Shown here one piece after another: positions 42,959 to 52,768 of a stretch of DNA of 64,000 nt. The position numbers and the translations under genes were made by a program. The notes under the pieces were generated by a model. That model was given only the letters and a program-made list of their open reading frames with translations, made no database searches and had not been told where the DNA came from. Where the stretch lies: the NCBI RefSeq assembly GCF_018223345.1, contig NZ_CP073587.1:3659001-3723000 (forward strand). The letters are read 5' to 3'. The DNA is from Shewanella yunxiaonensis. GTDB taxonomy: Bacteria > Pseudomonadota > Gammaproteobacteria > Enterobacterales > Shewanellaceae. The stretch's first letter is position 1. The number at the start of each line of letters is the position of its first letter.

Positions 42959-45094
42959 GTGTCCCTGTTTCAACGCATCTTTGGTGTAACCTGGCGTCAA
43001 ATGCAGGCCAAGGTGCGTTATCGCATCCTGATCCTGACGCTGCTGCCTATCCTGCTGACGCTGGTAAGCCTGGTATTTATTACTATCTACTGGAATATCA
43101 GCTACACCGGCAAGCAGCTCTTTATGAAGGTGAAGGCTGATCTTACCGTTGCAATAAATACCCTATCTTCAGTGCAGGACCATCAGGAAAAGCAGCTCGA
43201 AAGAGTGATGCATTCCTATGAATTCCAGAATGGATTTCGAGCCTTAGAAGCCGGGGATGAACAGCAACTGCAAAACATTCGGGAATTTTTGCTACAGCAA
43301 CAAAAGCTGCTCAATCTGGATTTTCTGCGATTGGTGACGATTGACAATGTCGCCGGTGATCCACAACTGCGACAGATGTTGCCCAGAATAATCGGCCATC
43401 AGGCCTATTCGGGACTGATGGTACTAGGCGTTTCTGATCTTACCCGTATTGATAGCCAATTAGCACAACGGGCACGGATATCGGTCATCGCCACCCCTAG
43501 AGCACAACCGCCCAAAGAAGCCGAAGAAACGCATGGATTATTGAGCCGCAGCCTGCTACCAGTGCCGGATGCCCAGGGTCATGTCAGTTGGTATCTGGAT
43601 GGTGGCACCCTGATCAACGGTGATACCCGTATTGTCGACCACATCCGGGATCTGGTTTATGACAAAGGGACCTTACCGGAACACTCGATTGGCACAGTAA
43701 CTATCTTCCTCGACAATATTCGCATCAGCACTAACGTCCCCTTGAGCATTGGCCCTGGACGCGACAAATATGAGGGACGGGCACTGGGCACCTTGGTCTC
43801 AGAGGAAGTTAAAGAGAAGGTTTTAGATCAAGGTAAGCTGTGGATTGACCGCGCATTTGTGTATAACGATTGGTTTATCTCCGCTTATGCACCGCTGGAG
43901 GATATTCGCGGCCAACGGATTGGAATGATTTACAGTGGTTTTTCCGAAGCCCCATTTATCCATAACTATCTGCTAAATATCATTGAGCTTGGCACCATTC
44001 TGATGCTGGTACTGCTGATCTCCGGCATGCTGGTATATCGTGGCGCCTACAGTTTATTGCTGCCTATCGAACGAATTCATCATGTGGTGAATGCGGTACA
44101 ATCCGGTCGCAATCTGCGCATTGGGGCCCTTGGGCTGGATCGAGACAACGAGCTGGCGAATCTGGCAGAACAGTTTGATCGCATGCTGGATCTGCTACAA
44201 CATCGCAATGCACAAATTCAAGCCGCCGCCGAACAGTTGGAGATGAAGGTAGAAGAACGTACGCGCAGTCTGCAGGAAAAAACCGAAGAACTGCAACAGA
44301 ACGTCAAACTGCTCAATGAAACCCGCCATCAATTGGTCACTAACGAAAAACTGACGGCGTTGGGTGAATTAACTGCGGGCATCGCTCATGAAATTAACAA
44401 CCCAACGGCAGTGATCCTGGGAAACATGGAATTGTTACGCTATGAACTGGGTGACAATGCCACAGCAGTGCAAGAAGAAATCGATCTGATTATCCAGCAA
44501 GTCGGTCGGATCAGCACCATCATACGCAGTCTGTTACAGTACAGTCGTCCTGGAGAATTCAACGCCCCATTGGAGATCCAGCAGCTCACCCCCATTATTG
44601 AAGAGATGCAGTTGCTGGTGCGCCACTCGCTAGGTAAGCAAGAAGTGGTGTTGCTACCAGAGTTAAATGCTTCACAATCGGTAGAGGTGAATCGTCCACA
44701 ACTGTTGCAGGTATTGATCAATATGGTGATGAATGCCGCACATGCAATGGACGGCAAAGGACGGATTTGGCTGCGTACCTATGATTGGGTGGTTCAGGAC
44801 GAGACCATCGGTGCCAAAATAGAGATTGAAGATGAAGGCCGAGGCATTCCTGCCGATCAAATTGGCCGTATCTTCGACCCGTTCTACACCACCCGTAAAG
44901 ATGGTACAGGACTGGGCTTATCGCTGAGTTATGGCATTATTAACCGCCTCGGTGGCACCATCAATGTCAGCTCAACAGTAAACAAAGGCACCATCTTTAC
45001 GATTAGCCTGTATGCACGAGCCAAGGAACCCTTCAACCCGCCAAATGTTGACTTGCTCTTTGACCAAAAGGACGATATCTCACCTAGCGCCTGA
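42959..45094 (+). CDS. sensor histidine kinase
   Basis: 711 aa from a GTG that directly follows the response regulator stop; GGAGG precedes it. Membrane helix about 24-47, a large periplasmic sensor domain of about 290 residues, a second helix near 341-361, a HAMP-like linker and coiled coil, then HisKA with H477 (TAGIAHEINNPTAVILG) and an ATPase domain (NMVMNAAHAM, DEGRGIP, GTGLGLSLSYG). Signal unknown. A cognate pair with the upstream regulator. Confidence 0.9.
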   Translation: MSLFQRIFGVTWRQMQAKVRYRILILTLLPILLTLVSLVFITIYWNISYTGKQLFMKVKADLTVAINTLSSVQDHQEKQLERVMHSYEFQNGFRALEAGDEQQLQNIREFLLQQQKLLNLDFLRLVTIDNVAGDPQLRQMLPRIIGHQAYSGLMVLGVSDLTRIDSQLAQRARISVIATPRAQPPKEAEETHGLLSRSLLPVPDAQGHVSWYLDGGTLINGDTRIVDHIRDLVYDKGTLPEHSIGTVTIFLDNIRISTNVPLSIGPGRDKYEGRALGTLVSEEVKEKVLDQGKLWIDRAFVYNDWFISAYAPLEDIRGQRIGMIYSGFSEAPFIHNYLLNIIELGTILMLVLLISGMLVYRGAYSLLLPIERIHHVVNAVQSGRNLRIGALGLDRDNELANLAEQFDRMLDLLQHRNAQIQAAAEQLEMKVEERTRSLQEKTEELQQNVKLLNETRHQLVTNEKLTALGELTAGIAHEINNPTAVILGNMELLRYELGDNATAVQEEIDLIIQQVGRISTIIRSLLQYSRPGEFNAPLEIQQLTPIIEEMQLLVRHSLGKQEVVLLPELNASQSVEVNRPQLLQVLINMVMNAAHAMDGKGRIWLRTYDWVVQDETIGAKIEIEDEGRGIPADQIGRIFDPFYTTRKDGTGLGLSLSYGIINRLGGTINVSSTVNKGTIFTISLYARAKEPFNPPNVDLLFDQKDDISPSA

Positions 45095-45103
45095 CAAAAA
45101 GGC

Positions 45104-45130
45104 AAAAAAAGACCGGGTAATTAACCCGGC
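45104..45130 (-). terminator. terminator of the RyhB-like RNA
   Basis: Arms CCGGGT (45113-45118) and ACCCGG (45124-45129), extended by G-C at the base, followed on the minus strand by seven T (45110-45104). Confidence 0.85.
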
Positions 45131-45231
45131 CACAAAGAGTGTGTGAGCAATGTCGTGCTGTCAAACTCAGGAACGCCATAATGCAAAGCCATTACCACAA
45201 AACTTATCATTAAGGGTGAGTTTTGGAACGC
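45104..45231 (-). ncRNA. ryhB: RyhB-like Fur-regulated small RNA
   Basis: About 128 nt on the minus strand. The 18-base core AGCACGACATTGCTCACA (45142-45159) is identical to the pairing core of E. coli RyhB. A 5' stem-loop is likely (CAAAACT / AGTTTTG). It ends in a terminator: CCGGGT / ACCCGG stem with seven T. A promoter with a Fur box lies just upstream. RyhB represses iron-using proteins when iron is low, with Hfq; likely targets include Fe-S enzymes. Start site (about 45231) is inferred from the -10 box. Convergent with the histidine kinase gene, downstream of the tag-like gene. Confidence 0.85.
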
Positions 45232-45236
45232 ACATT

Positions 45237-45266
45237 AATAGTAATAATTCTCATTTAGATTTGCAA
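45237..45266 (-). promoter_or_regulatory. RyhB promoter with Fur box
   Basis: Minus strand: -35 TTGCAA (45266-45261), 17-base spacer, -10 TACTAT (45243-45238). The spacer and -10 overlap AATGAGAATTATTACTATT, a good match to the Fur box. Repression by Fe-Fur is expected. Confidence 0.75.
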
Positions 45267-45295
45267 CTATTTTTTGATACTTTCCTGCTTTTTTC

Positions 45296-45985
45296 TCAGA
45301 GCCGGTTGTCGCCGACGCTGCAAGCAAGAATGCGGCTTATCTGCGCCATGCTACGACCACTGCTCTGTTGCCAATGGTTAAATACCGCCTGCACCTCATT
45401 CAACCCGCTTTGTGAGGTAAAACTGGCATCCACCAACTGGTGCGCTTTCAGGTAGCCTTTCACATCTTCCGTTAACAGGAAGGTATCCTTGCCGATACTG
45501 CGTAAAAAATAGGGACCGGTATTTCCCCCGAGTCTGGCACCCCGCTGCTTTAACTGCTGCCATAAACCGGTAATCTCCTCCACCGGCCATAACGCAATGT
45601 AGCGCGCCAGACTGCCGTGCTCTTGGGCAATTTCGCGGGTCATCAGCGCATTTTCATAGATAGCCTGTGTTTTTTTCAGATGACGGATAAGGGCCGGATC
45701 TTCAGCACGCTGCTGGATCTGCTCTGGCGACAACATCAATACTTTCAATGGGTCAAACTCAAAAAAGGCCTTCTGGTATTGTGGCCATTTTTGCTCCACC
45801 ACTTTCCAGACAAACCCACTCTGGAATACTTGTTTACTCATGGCTGACAACAGTTCAGCATCGGAATACTGCATTAACTCGTCCTGACTCAGCACTTCCG
45901 GAAGCAGACTCTCCAGCCGTTCATTTCCCCCCTTGCGTTCACTGGCTCGGGCGTATATCTCTTCAAACGCTTCAGGTTTATTCAT
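45296..45985 (-). CDS. DNA-3-methyladenine glycosylase I-like (Tag family) protein
   Basis: 229 aa. The core resembles Tag: SGFVWKVVEQKWPQYQKAF with FDPLKVLMLSPEQIQ and ALIRHLKKTQAIYENA match the helix-hairpin-helix glycosylase fold of E. coli Tag. It lacks Tag's C-terminal Cys/His zinc pattern, so it may be a divergent family member. Removes alkylated adenine if active. Single gene. Confidence 0.75.
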   Translation of the reverse strand: MNKPEAFEEIYARASERKGGNERLESLLPEVLSQDELMQYSDAELLSAMSKQVFQSGFVWKVVEQKWPQYQKAFFEFDPLKVLMLSPEQIQQRAEDPALIRHLKKTQAIYENALMTREIAQEHGSLARYIALWPVEEITGLWQQLKQRGARLGGNTGPYFLRSIGKDTFLLTEDVKGYLKAHQLVDASFTSQSGLNEVQAVFNHWQQSSGRSMAQISRILACSVGDNRL

Positions 45986-46323
45986 GGCTTGCGTCCCTAC
46001 GTAAACAACAAATTCTGTGCGCTAAACGCTCTGCGCAACCTAGTCGTATTATCTGATTATGCTTCACTTATAGTTTTGTTTATCCTGGCAAACCAAGCAA
46101 ATTTATCGCCATTAATGAACGTGATCATCTGCAACTATTAGGCAAAAAGCGGCTACCAAATAAACCCGCAAATGCGAACGATCGATTCACCTGCTAAAAG
46201 CGATTTGTCATCGCACCGAATATCCCGGTGTTTGAACGGACGTTAAAGGTTTTTTACGCGCCTCACTAGGCAAATAGCTCATACCCGCTACAGTTAAAGT
46301 GACGCAATTTTCGGAGTCGCGCC

Positions 46324-46974
46324 ATGGAGCTTTTCTACTATCCCCTGTTACGCCACTCGCAAAAAGTACTGCTGGCCATGTTTGAAAAACAGCTTAATTT
46401 CTTGCCACGGGTGACCGACTTACATGATCCGTTGCAGCGTCGCATGTTTTCGGAACAGTATCCGCTTTGCCGACTGCCATTACTGATCTGTGCCGATGGC
46501 ACCGCATTACCCGAATCTAGCATCATCATTGAATACCTGGATCAACTGGCTCATGGCGGTACCAGGTTATTGCCGGAAGAACCCGCGCAGCAATTGCAGT
46601 GTCGACTTTACGACCGCCTCATCGATAACTATTTGAGCTATCCCTTGTATCAATTAGAACAACAACGGCGGTTACCCAAAGAGCTGCAACAACCCCTCCT
46701 ACAACGCCAGCTGGAAAATCGTATTCAGCTGATGCTGACAAAAATAGAACAACAGTTAGAACAACATCACTGGTTATGTAGTGACAGTCTTACTTTGGCC
46801 GATTGCGCACTGATCCCCAGTCTGGCGGCGTTACCCGACCGCTTTAATTTGCTGGATTTTCCTGCCTTAGGCAGTTACTGGTTACACGCGCAATTACGCG
46901 GCTCGTGGATGCTGGTGCAAGATGAAGTGGAGCAAACGTTACAGCAAGCGCAAACTGGTCAGCGTACCAGCTAA
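46324..46974 (+). CDS. glutathione S-transferase family protein
   Basis: 216 aa with an N-terminal thioredoxin-fold domain (FYYPLLRHSQKVLLAMFEK, cis-Pro in RLPLLI, then ESSIIIEYLD) and a helical C-terminal domain (LTLADCALIPSLAALPDRF). Typical GST length. Substrate unknown. Divergent from the tag-like gene across about 340 bases, of which 260 hold no clear signal. Convergent with the next gene. Confidence 0.85.
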   Translation: MELFYYPLLRHSQKVLLAMFEKQLNFLPRVTDLHDPLQRRMFSEQYPLCRLPLLICADGTALPESSIIIEYLDQLAHGGTRLLPEEPAQQLQCRLYDRLIDNYLSYPLYQLEQQRRLPKELQQPLLQRQLENRIQLMLTKIEQQLEQHHWLCSDSLTLADCALIPSLAALPDRFNLLDFPALGSYWLHAQLRGSWMLVQDEVEQTLQQAQTGQRTS

Positions 46975-46984
46975 GCCGATATTG

Positions 46985-47515
46985 TTACTGGTTCTGCTGC
47001 TTTTTAGCCTGAAGCAGTTGCTTCCAGGCCAGCACATCTGCTGCTAACGCTGGTGCTTCGCCCTGAAATGCCGCAGCTTGTAACAATTCTGCGGTGGTAA
47101 TTTTACGGCCTTTGCAAACGAATAAGCCTCTGACGTTGGCTATCGCATGTAATCCTCGCTGGCTGACAAACCGCTGTTCAATATAAAAATACTTGTCGTC
47201 CCAGCCAAGCAACCGGGTATCGATATTAAATTTATGTAATGGCTTGATATCACGAATAAATGTGAATTCTGATGCGTTGACAACTGGCAACCATTTCCGT
47301 TGTAAAAACGGCTTTAATAAACCCATTTCGCTAAGCATGTAGGTACGAGCTAAATCCATTAGCGCGGGATACCGCGCATTAGTGAGGTGCAGGTTAATAT
47401 CACAATCAGTGGGCCACGCCCGAAACTCCAGGCGGGAGACATCCAGAAAATCAATCGTACGCGCACGGCGCATGCGCCAGAACAATAGCCAGAACAGCCG
47501 GAAATACAGATTCAT
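46985..47515 (-). CDS. hot-dog fold acyl-CoA thioesterase (THEM6-like)
   Basis: 176 aa from the ATG at 47515. A hydrophobic, basic N-terminus is followed by RAWPTDCDINLHLTNARYP, the hot-dog thioesterase motif with Asp near the catalytic site (D-x-N-H-L-N-N-like). The family includes 4-hydroxybenzoyl-CoA thioesterase and THEM6 relatives. Substrate not known. Convergent with the GST gene, 10 bases apart. Confidence 0.75.
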   Translation of the reverse strand: MNLYFRLFWLLFWRMRRARTIDFLDVSRLEFRAWPTDCDINLHLTNARYPALMDLARTYMLSEMGLLKPFLQRKWLPVVNASEFTFIRDIKPLHKFNIDTRLLGWDDKYFYIEQRFVSQRGLHAIANVRGLFVCKGRKITTAELLQAAAFQGEAPALAADVLAWKQLLQAKKQQNQ

Positions 47516-47592
47516 CAACTTGGCTCTATCAACTCGATTGCTCTCAGGCTAGCAGAGGTCATACCAGTCAACAAGCATTAACTAAAACACGA

Positions 47593-47612
47593 AAGGCGCC
47601 ATCAGGCGCCTT
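47593..47612 (-). terminator. terminator-like hairpin after prlC
   Basis: Perfect 8-base arms AAGGCGCC / GGCGCCTT with loop ATCA, 26 bases beyond the prlC stop. The following T-run is short (TTTC), so it is a modest terminator. Confidence 0.6.
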
Positions 47613-47637
47613 CCATTGAGTAAACGCCTGGCGTTAC

Positions 47638-49677
47638 TCAGGCAGCGATTCCGGAATGACGCAACAATGCATCAATCGTAGGTTCGCGACCGCGGAAACG
47701 CACGAACAGTGCCATAGGGTCTTCTGAACCGCCTTTTTCCAGAATGTTGTGCAGAAAATCGCGCCCAGTCTGTTCGTTGAACACGCCGTCCTCTTCAAAA
47801 CGGGAAAACGCGTCGGCTGACAGCACTTCGGCCCATTTATAGCTGTAATATCCAGCAGCATAACCGCCGGCAAATATATGGGAAAAGCCATGCTGGAAAC
47901 GGTTAAATTCTGGCGGGATCATCACGGCAACCTGACGCCGCACTTCATCGAGCATTTCCTGAATATGAGCGCCCTTGGCCGGATCATATTCATGATGCAA
48001 ACGGAAATCGAACAGCGCAAACTCCAACTGCCGCATCATCATCATGCCAGACTGGAAATTCTTGGCGGCCAGCATCTTGTCCAGCATGGCTTTGGGCAGG
48101 GGTTCACCGGTTTGGTAATGACCCGAGATCTCGCCTAACGCTTCTGCTGACCAGCACCAGTTTTCCATAAACTGGCTTGGTAACTCCACGGCATCCCACG
48201 GCACGCCATTGATCCCAGCCACCCCACCAACATCAACCTTCGTGAGCATATGATGAATACCGTGGCCAAATTCGTGGAACAGGGTGGTCACTTCATCATG
48301 TGTAAACAACGCCGGTTTATCTCCCACCGGACGGTTAAAATTACAGGTAAGATAAGCCACGGGTCGTTGCAGCCCATGACTGGTCATGCGGCGGCCTCGG
48401 CAGTCATCCATCCAGGCACCACCGCGTTTACCTTCACGGGCATACAAGTCAAGGTAAAAGCTGCCACGATGCTCGCCCGTTTCATCAATCAACTTGAAAA
48501 AGCGTACATCCTTATGCCAGCTGTCAAAACCCGTTTGCTCCTGTACATCCATGCCATACAGACGTTTAACCGTATAAAACAGCCCATGTAATACCCGATC
48601 TTCCGGGAAATAGGGACGCAACTGTTCTTGTGATATTTCGTATTTATGTTGTTTCAGTTTCTCGGCATAGTAGCTGAGATCCCAAGCCGCCAGTTCAGTG
48701 ACGCCGTAGTGCGTTTTGGCAAACTCCTGCAACTCTGCCAGTTCGGCCTTGGCCTGCGGTTTAGAGCGCAGTGCTAGCTCGTTCAAAAACTCAATCACCT
48801 GAGCCGGTGATTCGGCCATTTTGGTCGCCAGCGATTTTTCGGCAAAGGTATCAAAACCCAATAACTGCGCCAGTTCATAACGCAGTCCCAGAATTTCGTT
48901 CATCAACGGGCCATTATCAAACTTACCGGCGTTGGGCCCCTGGTCAGAGGCGCGGGTAACAAATGCACGATAACATTCTTCCCGTAACGCGCGATTGTCG
49001 CTGTACATCATCACTGGCAGATAGGACGGATAATCCAATGTAAACCACCAGCCCTGTTGCTCTTTGGCTTCCGCCATGGCTTTGGCAGCATCTATGGCCG
49101 ACTCGGGCAATCCTGCAAGTTCAGCCTCATCGGTGATCAATTTATGCCAGGCATGGGTGGCATCCAGCAACTGGTTGGAAAACTTACTGGTGAGCTCTGA
49201 CATGCGTTTTACAATCTCGCCATAACGCGCCTTTTGCTCCGCTTCCAAACCAATACCAGATAATTCAAAGTCGCGCAGACTATGTTCAATTACCGTTTTC
49301 TGTGCTTGCGTTAGTGTCTCAAATGCATCGGCCTCATGTAGCGATTTATAGGCTTCATAGAGTCCCTGATGCTGACCAACATAAGTGCCATATTCTGACA
49401 ACAGTGGCAGACAGGCATCATGCGCCGCACGCCAGGCTTCGTTGCTGACCACCGCATTCATGTGGGAAATCGGTGACCATATCTGGCTCAGTTCATCATC
49501 CACTTGCTCTAACGGTGCAACAAGATTGTCCCAGGTATAAGGACCACTATTGGCCAGCACCTCGTCAATTTTACTGCGGCACTTAGCGATAGCGTGTTCT
49601 ACCGCTGGCTGAATATGTTCCGGCTTGATACTGGAAAACGGCGGTAATTCATTAGCTTGCAGTAAAGGGTTGGTCAT
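47638..49677 (-). CDS. prlC: oligopeptidase A
   Basis: 679 aa, full length M3 metallopeptidase. Zinc site H468-E-F-G-H472 (TLFHEFGHGIHHML) with the downstream glutamate expected about 28 residues on. Degrades short peptides in the cytoplasm, including cleaved signal peptides. N-terminus NPLLQANELPPFSSIKPEHI is typical of PrlC. Single gene. Confidence 0.95.
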   Translation of the reverse strand: MTNPLLQANELPPFSSIKPEHIQPAVEHAIAKCRSKIDEVLANSGPYTWDNLVAPLEQVDDELSQIWSPISHMNAVVSNEAWRAAHDACLPLLSEYGTYVGQHQGLYEAYKSLHEADAFETLTQAQKTVIEHSLRDFELSGIGLEAEQKARYGEIVKRMSELTSKFSNQLLDATHAWHKLITDEAELAGLPESAIDAAKAMAEAKEQQGWWFTLDYPSYLPVMMYSDNRALREECYRAFVTRASDQGPNAGKFDNGPLMNEILGLRYELAQLLGFDTFAEKSLATKMAESPAQVIEFLNELALRSKPQAKAELAELQEFAKTHYGVTELAAWDLSYYAEKLKQHKYEISQEQLRPYFPEDRVLHGLFYTVKRLYGMDVQEQTGFDSWHKDVRFFKLIDETGEHRGSFYLDLYAREGKRGGAWMDDCRGRRMTSHGLQRPVAYLTCNFNRPVGDKPALFTHDEVTTLFHEFGHGIHHMLTKVDVGGVAGINGVPWDAVELPSQFMENWCWSAEALGEISGHYQTGEPLPKAMLDKMLAAKNFQSGMMMMRQLEFALFDFRLHHEYDPAKGAHIQEMLDEVRRQVAVMIPPEFNRFQHGFSHIFAGGYAAGYYSYKWAEVLSADAFSRFEEDGVFNEQTGRDFLHNILEKGGSEDPMALFVRFRGREPTIDALLRHSGIAA

Positions 49678-49953
49678 TATCAGTCCTTAGTGAAAATTAC
49701 ACAAAGCAATGCCTCTATAGATAAGGCCTCTGCTGCGCTTTATCAAGCCAAATTCACTTAATTACCTGACCACTTAACAGGGAATAACGCTAGCGTCGCT
49801 GAGCCATATCACACTCTGTTGCATTATTAACCATTCAAGCGCATTAATGCGTTTACGATCATAAATACGACTAGTTATCATTTACAGTAATAATTGTATT
49901 TGTAGAATGAGGCGAAAAAAACAGACACTCGTTAATAGAAGAAGGTCTCGACG

Positions 49954-50661
49954 ATGAAACGCCTGATAGCTGCTTTATCGCTACTGACAACTTGCCATGT
50001 GTTTGCCAGTGACGCCAGCGATACGACGGTTTACATGGATTGGGATAGCCATTACGTCTCGGAAGGACGCAACAATCTGCCACAAGGTGGCATCTTCTGG
50101 AGCGGTATTGATCATACTGATGGTGCCTGGTTGTGGTATGAACGACAAGGCATCGGTGATAGCACTAACTTTATCGAACTGAATATGGGTTTTATGTACC
50201 AGTTCGAATTACCCAATGATTTCTCCTTAGCCACCGGTTATAAACGCTTGGAATTTTTTGGCGATGACCGTTGCAGTGATAACGAGCTTGCGGCTGAACT
50301 TTCTTACAATGCGATAGCGTGGCTCACACCTAATCTGGCCTACACCTATGCTACCGAGGCACATGGAGCTTTTGTCGAGTTCAGTCTCAGCGGTCATTGG
50401 CAACCTTTCACCGACCTGACCATCTCTCCTTATATCCTGCAAGGCTGGGATTTAGGGTTCGCGTCGCTACATCATGATGGTCGCAACAACTTTCAGTTTG
50501 GGATTGAAGCAGCATACGATCTGTCGTCCCAGGTTAACCTAGCGCTGCAAATCAGTCACAGTATTGGTCAGGGTGATATTGAACGGCAGGAGCAGGAAGA
50601 AGATTGCATCGATGAGCTCAACCAGACCTTTGCCGGGATCCAACTCAGTTACCGCTTCTAA
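49954..50661 (+). CDS. outer membrane beta-barrel protein
   Basis: 235 aa. Signal peptide MKRLIAALSLLTTCHVFA, then alternating amphipathic strands with many aromatic residues and a C-terminal LSYRF (terminal Phe), as expected for an outer membrane barrel. Two cysteines (RCSDN and EDCIDE) may form a bridge. Resembles a Shewanella-type conserved outer membrane protein; cargo unknown. It ends one base inside an open frame that holds the next gene. Confidence 0.7.
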   Translation: MKRLIAALSLLTTCHVFASDASDTTVYMDWDSHYVSEGRNNLPQGGIFWSGIDHTDGAWLWYERQGIGDSTNFIELNMGFMYQFELPNDFSLATGYKRLEFFGDDRCSDNELAAELSYNAIAWLTPNLAYTYATEAHGAFVEFSLSGHWQPFTDLTISPYILQGWDLGFASLHHDGRNNFQFGIEAAYDLSSQVNLALQISHSIGQGDIERQEQEEDCIDELNQTFAGIQLSYRF

Positions 50662-50732
50662 TGATTTGCATTGTGCCTTATCACCGCTACACTTTGGCTG
50701 TCGAAGGAACGACAGCAGATGAGGATAAGGAA

Positions 50733-51173
50733 ATGTTTCGTCCTGCCATTGTATTGAGTGTCATCTTTGCGTTTTCTACCATGCCAGCCGCGGGTGCTAC
50801 CAAGCTCAACAACCAGACCAAGCTCCCTGAAAACCGCGCGGTGGGTGCAGACGGCAAGCCCCTTTCTATACCAGAGCATTTCCAGGCAGCGCTGGAATAT
50901 CACGCCAGCGAAGCCGTCACACCCGTGCTCAACATCAGTGACAGTCAAACGTCAAGCAAACAACCGCGTAGTAAGCAACGCGCGATTGCTAACGATGCCA
51001 GTTGCCGCTGGTTGGCTAGTCGCATGGCCGATCTCAACAGCCGATTGCAAAAAGGGAGTCACATAGACAGTTATTTGCAGGCTGAGCTTAACGATTATCG
51101 TCGGCAGTGGTCCTGTCTAAAGTGTGATAGTGGTGGCCCTTCCAGTGCCGATCTTTCCCGATGTCGACCTTAA
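50733..51173 (+). CDS. hypothetical exported protein
   Basis: 146 aa from the ATG at 50733 (MFRPAIVL), chosen for AAGGAA upstream and because it then begins with a signal peptide (ending PAAGA). Mature part is hydrophilic with a cluster of cysteines near the end (SCRWLASRM, WSCLKCDSG, SRCRP), suggesting disulfide bonds. Family not recognised. 71 bases after the barrel gene, so possibly co-transcribed. Confidence 0.55.
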   Translation: MFRPAIVLSVIFAFSTMPAAGATKLNNQTKLPENRAVGADGKPLSIPEHFQAALEYHASEAVTPVLNISDSQTSSKQPRSKQRAIANDASCRWLASRMADLNSRLQKGSHIDSYLQAELNDYRRQWSCLKCDSGGPSSADLSRCRP

Positions 51174-51288
51174 CCCGGTTGTACAGCGCTGGTCAGTCCC
51201 CATAAATCTCCCTACAATGGCGGTCTGATCGGCAGGCAACCATAGCGGCTGTTTGTCTCTGAATCTGCCATTACACGGGAGTATCCAC

Positions 51289-52644
51289 ATGACCCAACAT
51301 TTTGACTATATCTGCCTCGGAGCTGGCAGTGGTGGCATCGCCTCAGCCAATCGTGCGGCGATGCGCGGGGCGAAGGTGTTGCTGATTGAAGCGCAACACC
51401 TTGGCGGAACCTGTGTCAATGTGGGCTGTGTTCCCAAAAAGGTAATGTGGTATGGTGCCCATGTTGCAGAAGCCATGAAACTTTATGCCGCCGACTATGG
51501 CTTTGACGTCAGTATTAATCGCTTTGACTGGAATACCTTGGTCAACAGTCGTGAAGCTTACATTGAGCGTATTCACGGCGCTTATGAACGAGGTCTGGCC
51601 AACAATAAAGTGACCTTGGTACAAGGTTACGGCAAATTTATCGATAACCACACGCTAGAAGTTAACGGCGAACAGTACAGCGCTGATCACATTCTGATCG
51701 CTACCGGTGGCCGACCGACCATACCGCAGATCCCTGGGGCGGAATATGGCATAGATTCCGATGGCTTTTTCGCGCTGCGCCAGCAACCAAAACGTGTTGC
51801 GGTGGTAGGTGCCGGCTACATTGCCGTTGAAATTGCCGGAGTGCTGCATGCATTGGGCAGTGAAACCCATTTGTTTGTTCGCAAACACGCCCCGCTGCGT
51901 AACTTTGATCCGATGTTATCTGACACCTTGATCGAAGCAATGCAGGCGGACGGCCCCACCTTACATACCGACAGCATTCCGCAAGCGGTCACTAAAAACG
52001 ACGATGGCAGCCTGACGCTGCGGTTAGAAAACGGCGAACAATATGAGGTGGACTGCTTAATCTGGGCGGTAGGTCGTTTTCCAAACACCAGCAATATCGG
52101 TCTGGAACACACCAGTGTTGAGCGCGATGCGCATGGCTACATCATTACCGATGGCTGGCAGAATACTACCGCCAAAGGGGTTTATTGTGTGGGCGACATT
52201 ATGGCCGGAGGTGTGGAACTGACACCTGTTGCTGTCAAAGCCGGAAGACTGTTGTCTGAACGCCTGTTCGGTAACATGCCCCAAGCCAAGATGGATTACG
52301 CCAATATCCCAACCGTTGTGTTCAGCCATCCACCTATCGGCACCATGGGATTAACTGAGCCGGAAGCCAAAGCACGCTTTGGTGACGATAAGGTCAAGGT
52401 TTATACCTCCAGCTTTACCTCCATGTATACCGCAGTGACATCTCATCGTCAGCCATGCAAGATGAAGCTGGTCTGCGTTGGCCCTGAGGAAAAAGTTGTC
52501 GGCATACATGGTATCGGCTTTGGTATGGACGAAATACTGCAAGGCTTCGGTGTGGCCATTAAAATGGAGGCTACCAAAGCCGATTTTGATGCGGTGGTCG
52601 CCATTCATCCCACCGGCGCTGAAGAATTCGTTACAATGAGATAA
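51289..52644 (+). CDS. gor: glutathione reductase
   Basis: 451 aa, same length as E. coli Gor. FAD site [14 protein letters not shown], redox disulfide C42-VNVG-C47, NADPH site [11 protein letters not shown] and the C-terminal HPTGAEEFV with the catalytic His are intact. Keeps glutathione reduced with NADPH. Start at the ATG after GGGAG; the frame extends 12 codons earlier without a ribosome site. Followed by a strong terminator. Confidence 0.95.
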   Translation: MTQHFDYICLGAGSGGIASANRAAMRGAKVLLIEAQHLGGTCVNVGCVPKKVMWYGAHVAEAMKLYAADYGFDVSINRFDWNTLVNSREAYIERIHGAYERGLANNKVTLVQGYGKFIDNHTLEVNGEQYSADHILIATGGRPTIPQIPGAEYGIDSDGFFALRQQPKRVAVVGAGYIAVEIAGVLHALGSETHLFVRKHAPLRNFDPMLSDTLIEAMQADGPTLHTDSIPQAVTKNDDGSLTLRLENGEQYEVDCLIWAVGRFPNTSNIGLEHTSVERDAHGYIITDGWQNTTAKGVYCVGDIMAGGVELTPVAVKAGRLLSERLFGNMPQAKMDYANIPTVVFSHPPIGTMGLTEPEAKARFGDDKVKVYTSSFTSMYTAVTSHRQPCKMKLVCVGPEEKVVGIHGIGFGMDEILQGFGVAIKMEATKADFDAVVAIHPTGAEEFVTMR

Positions 52645-52667
52645 CGAGTTGTGAATGAAGAGTATCC

Positions 52668-52693
52668 AAAAGGCAGCAATCGCTGCCTTTTTT
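52668..52693 (+). terminator. terminator of gor
   Basis: Stem AAGGCAGC / GCTGCCTT with loop AATC, then a T-run (52688-52693). Confidence 0.9.
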
Positions 52694-52768
52694 ACGTCCG
52701 CGAGCATCTGAGGTTGCAAGCCCGATAGCTCTTCGGCAGAATGCCGCTAATACCTTGCTGGGGAACAT

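Noticed and set aside
45150..45455. 101-codon plus-strand frame over the RyhB region
   Set aside because: Covers the antisense of the small RNA, its promoter and the 3' end of the tag-like gene; no ribosome site.
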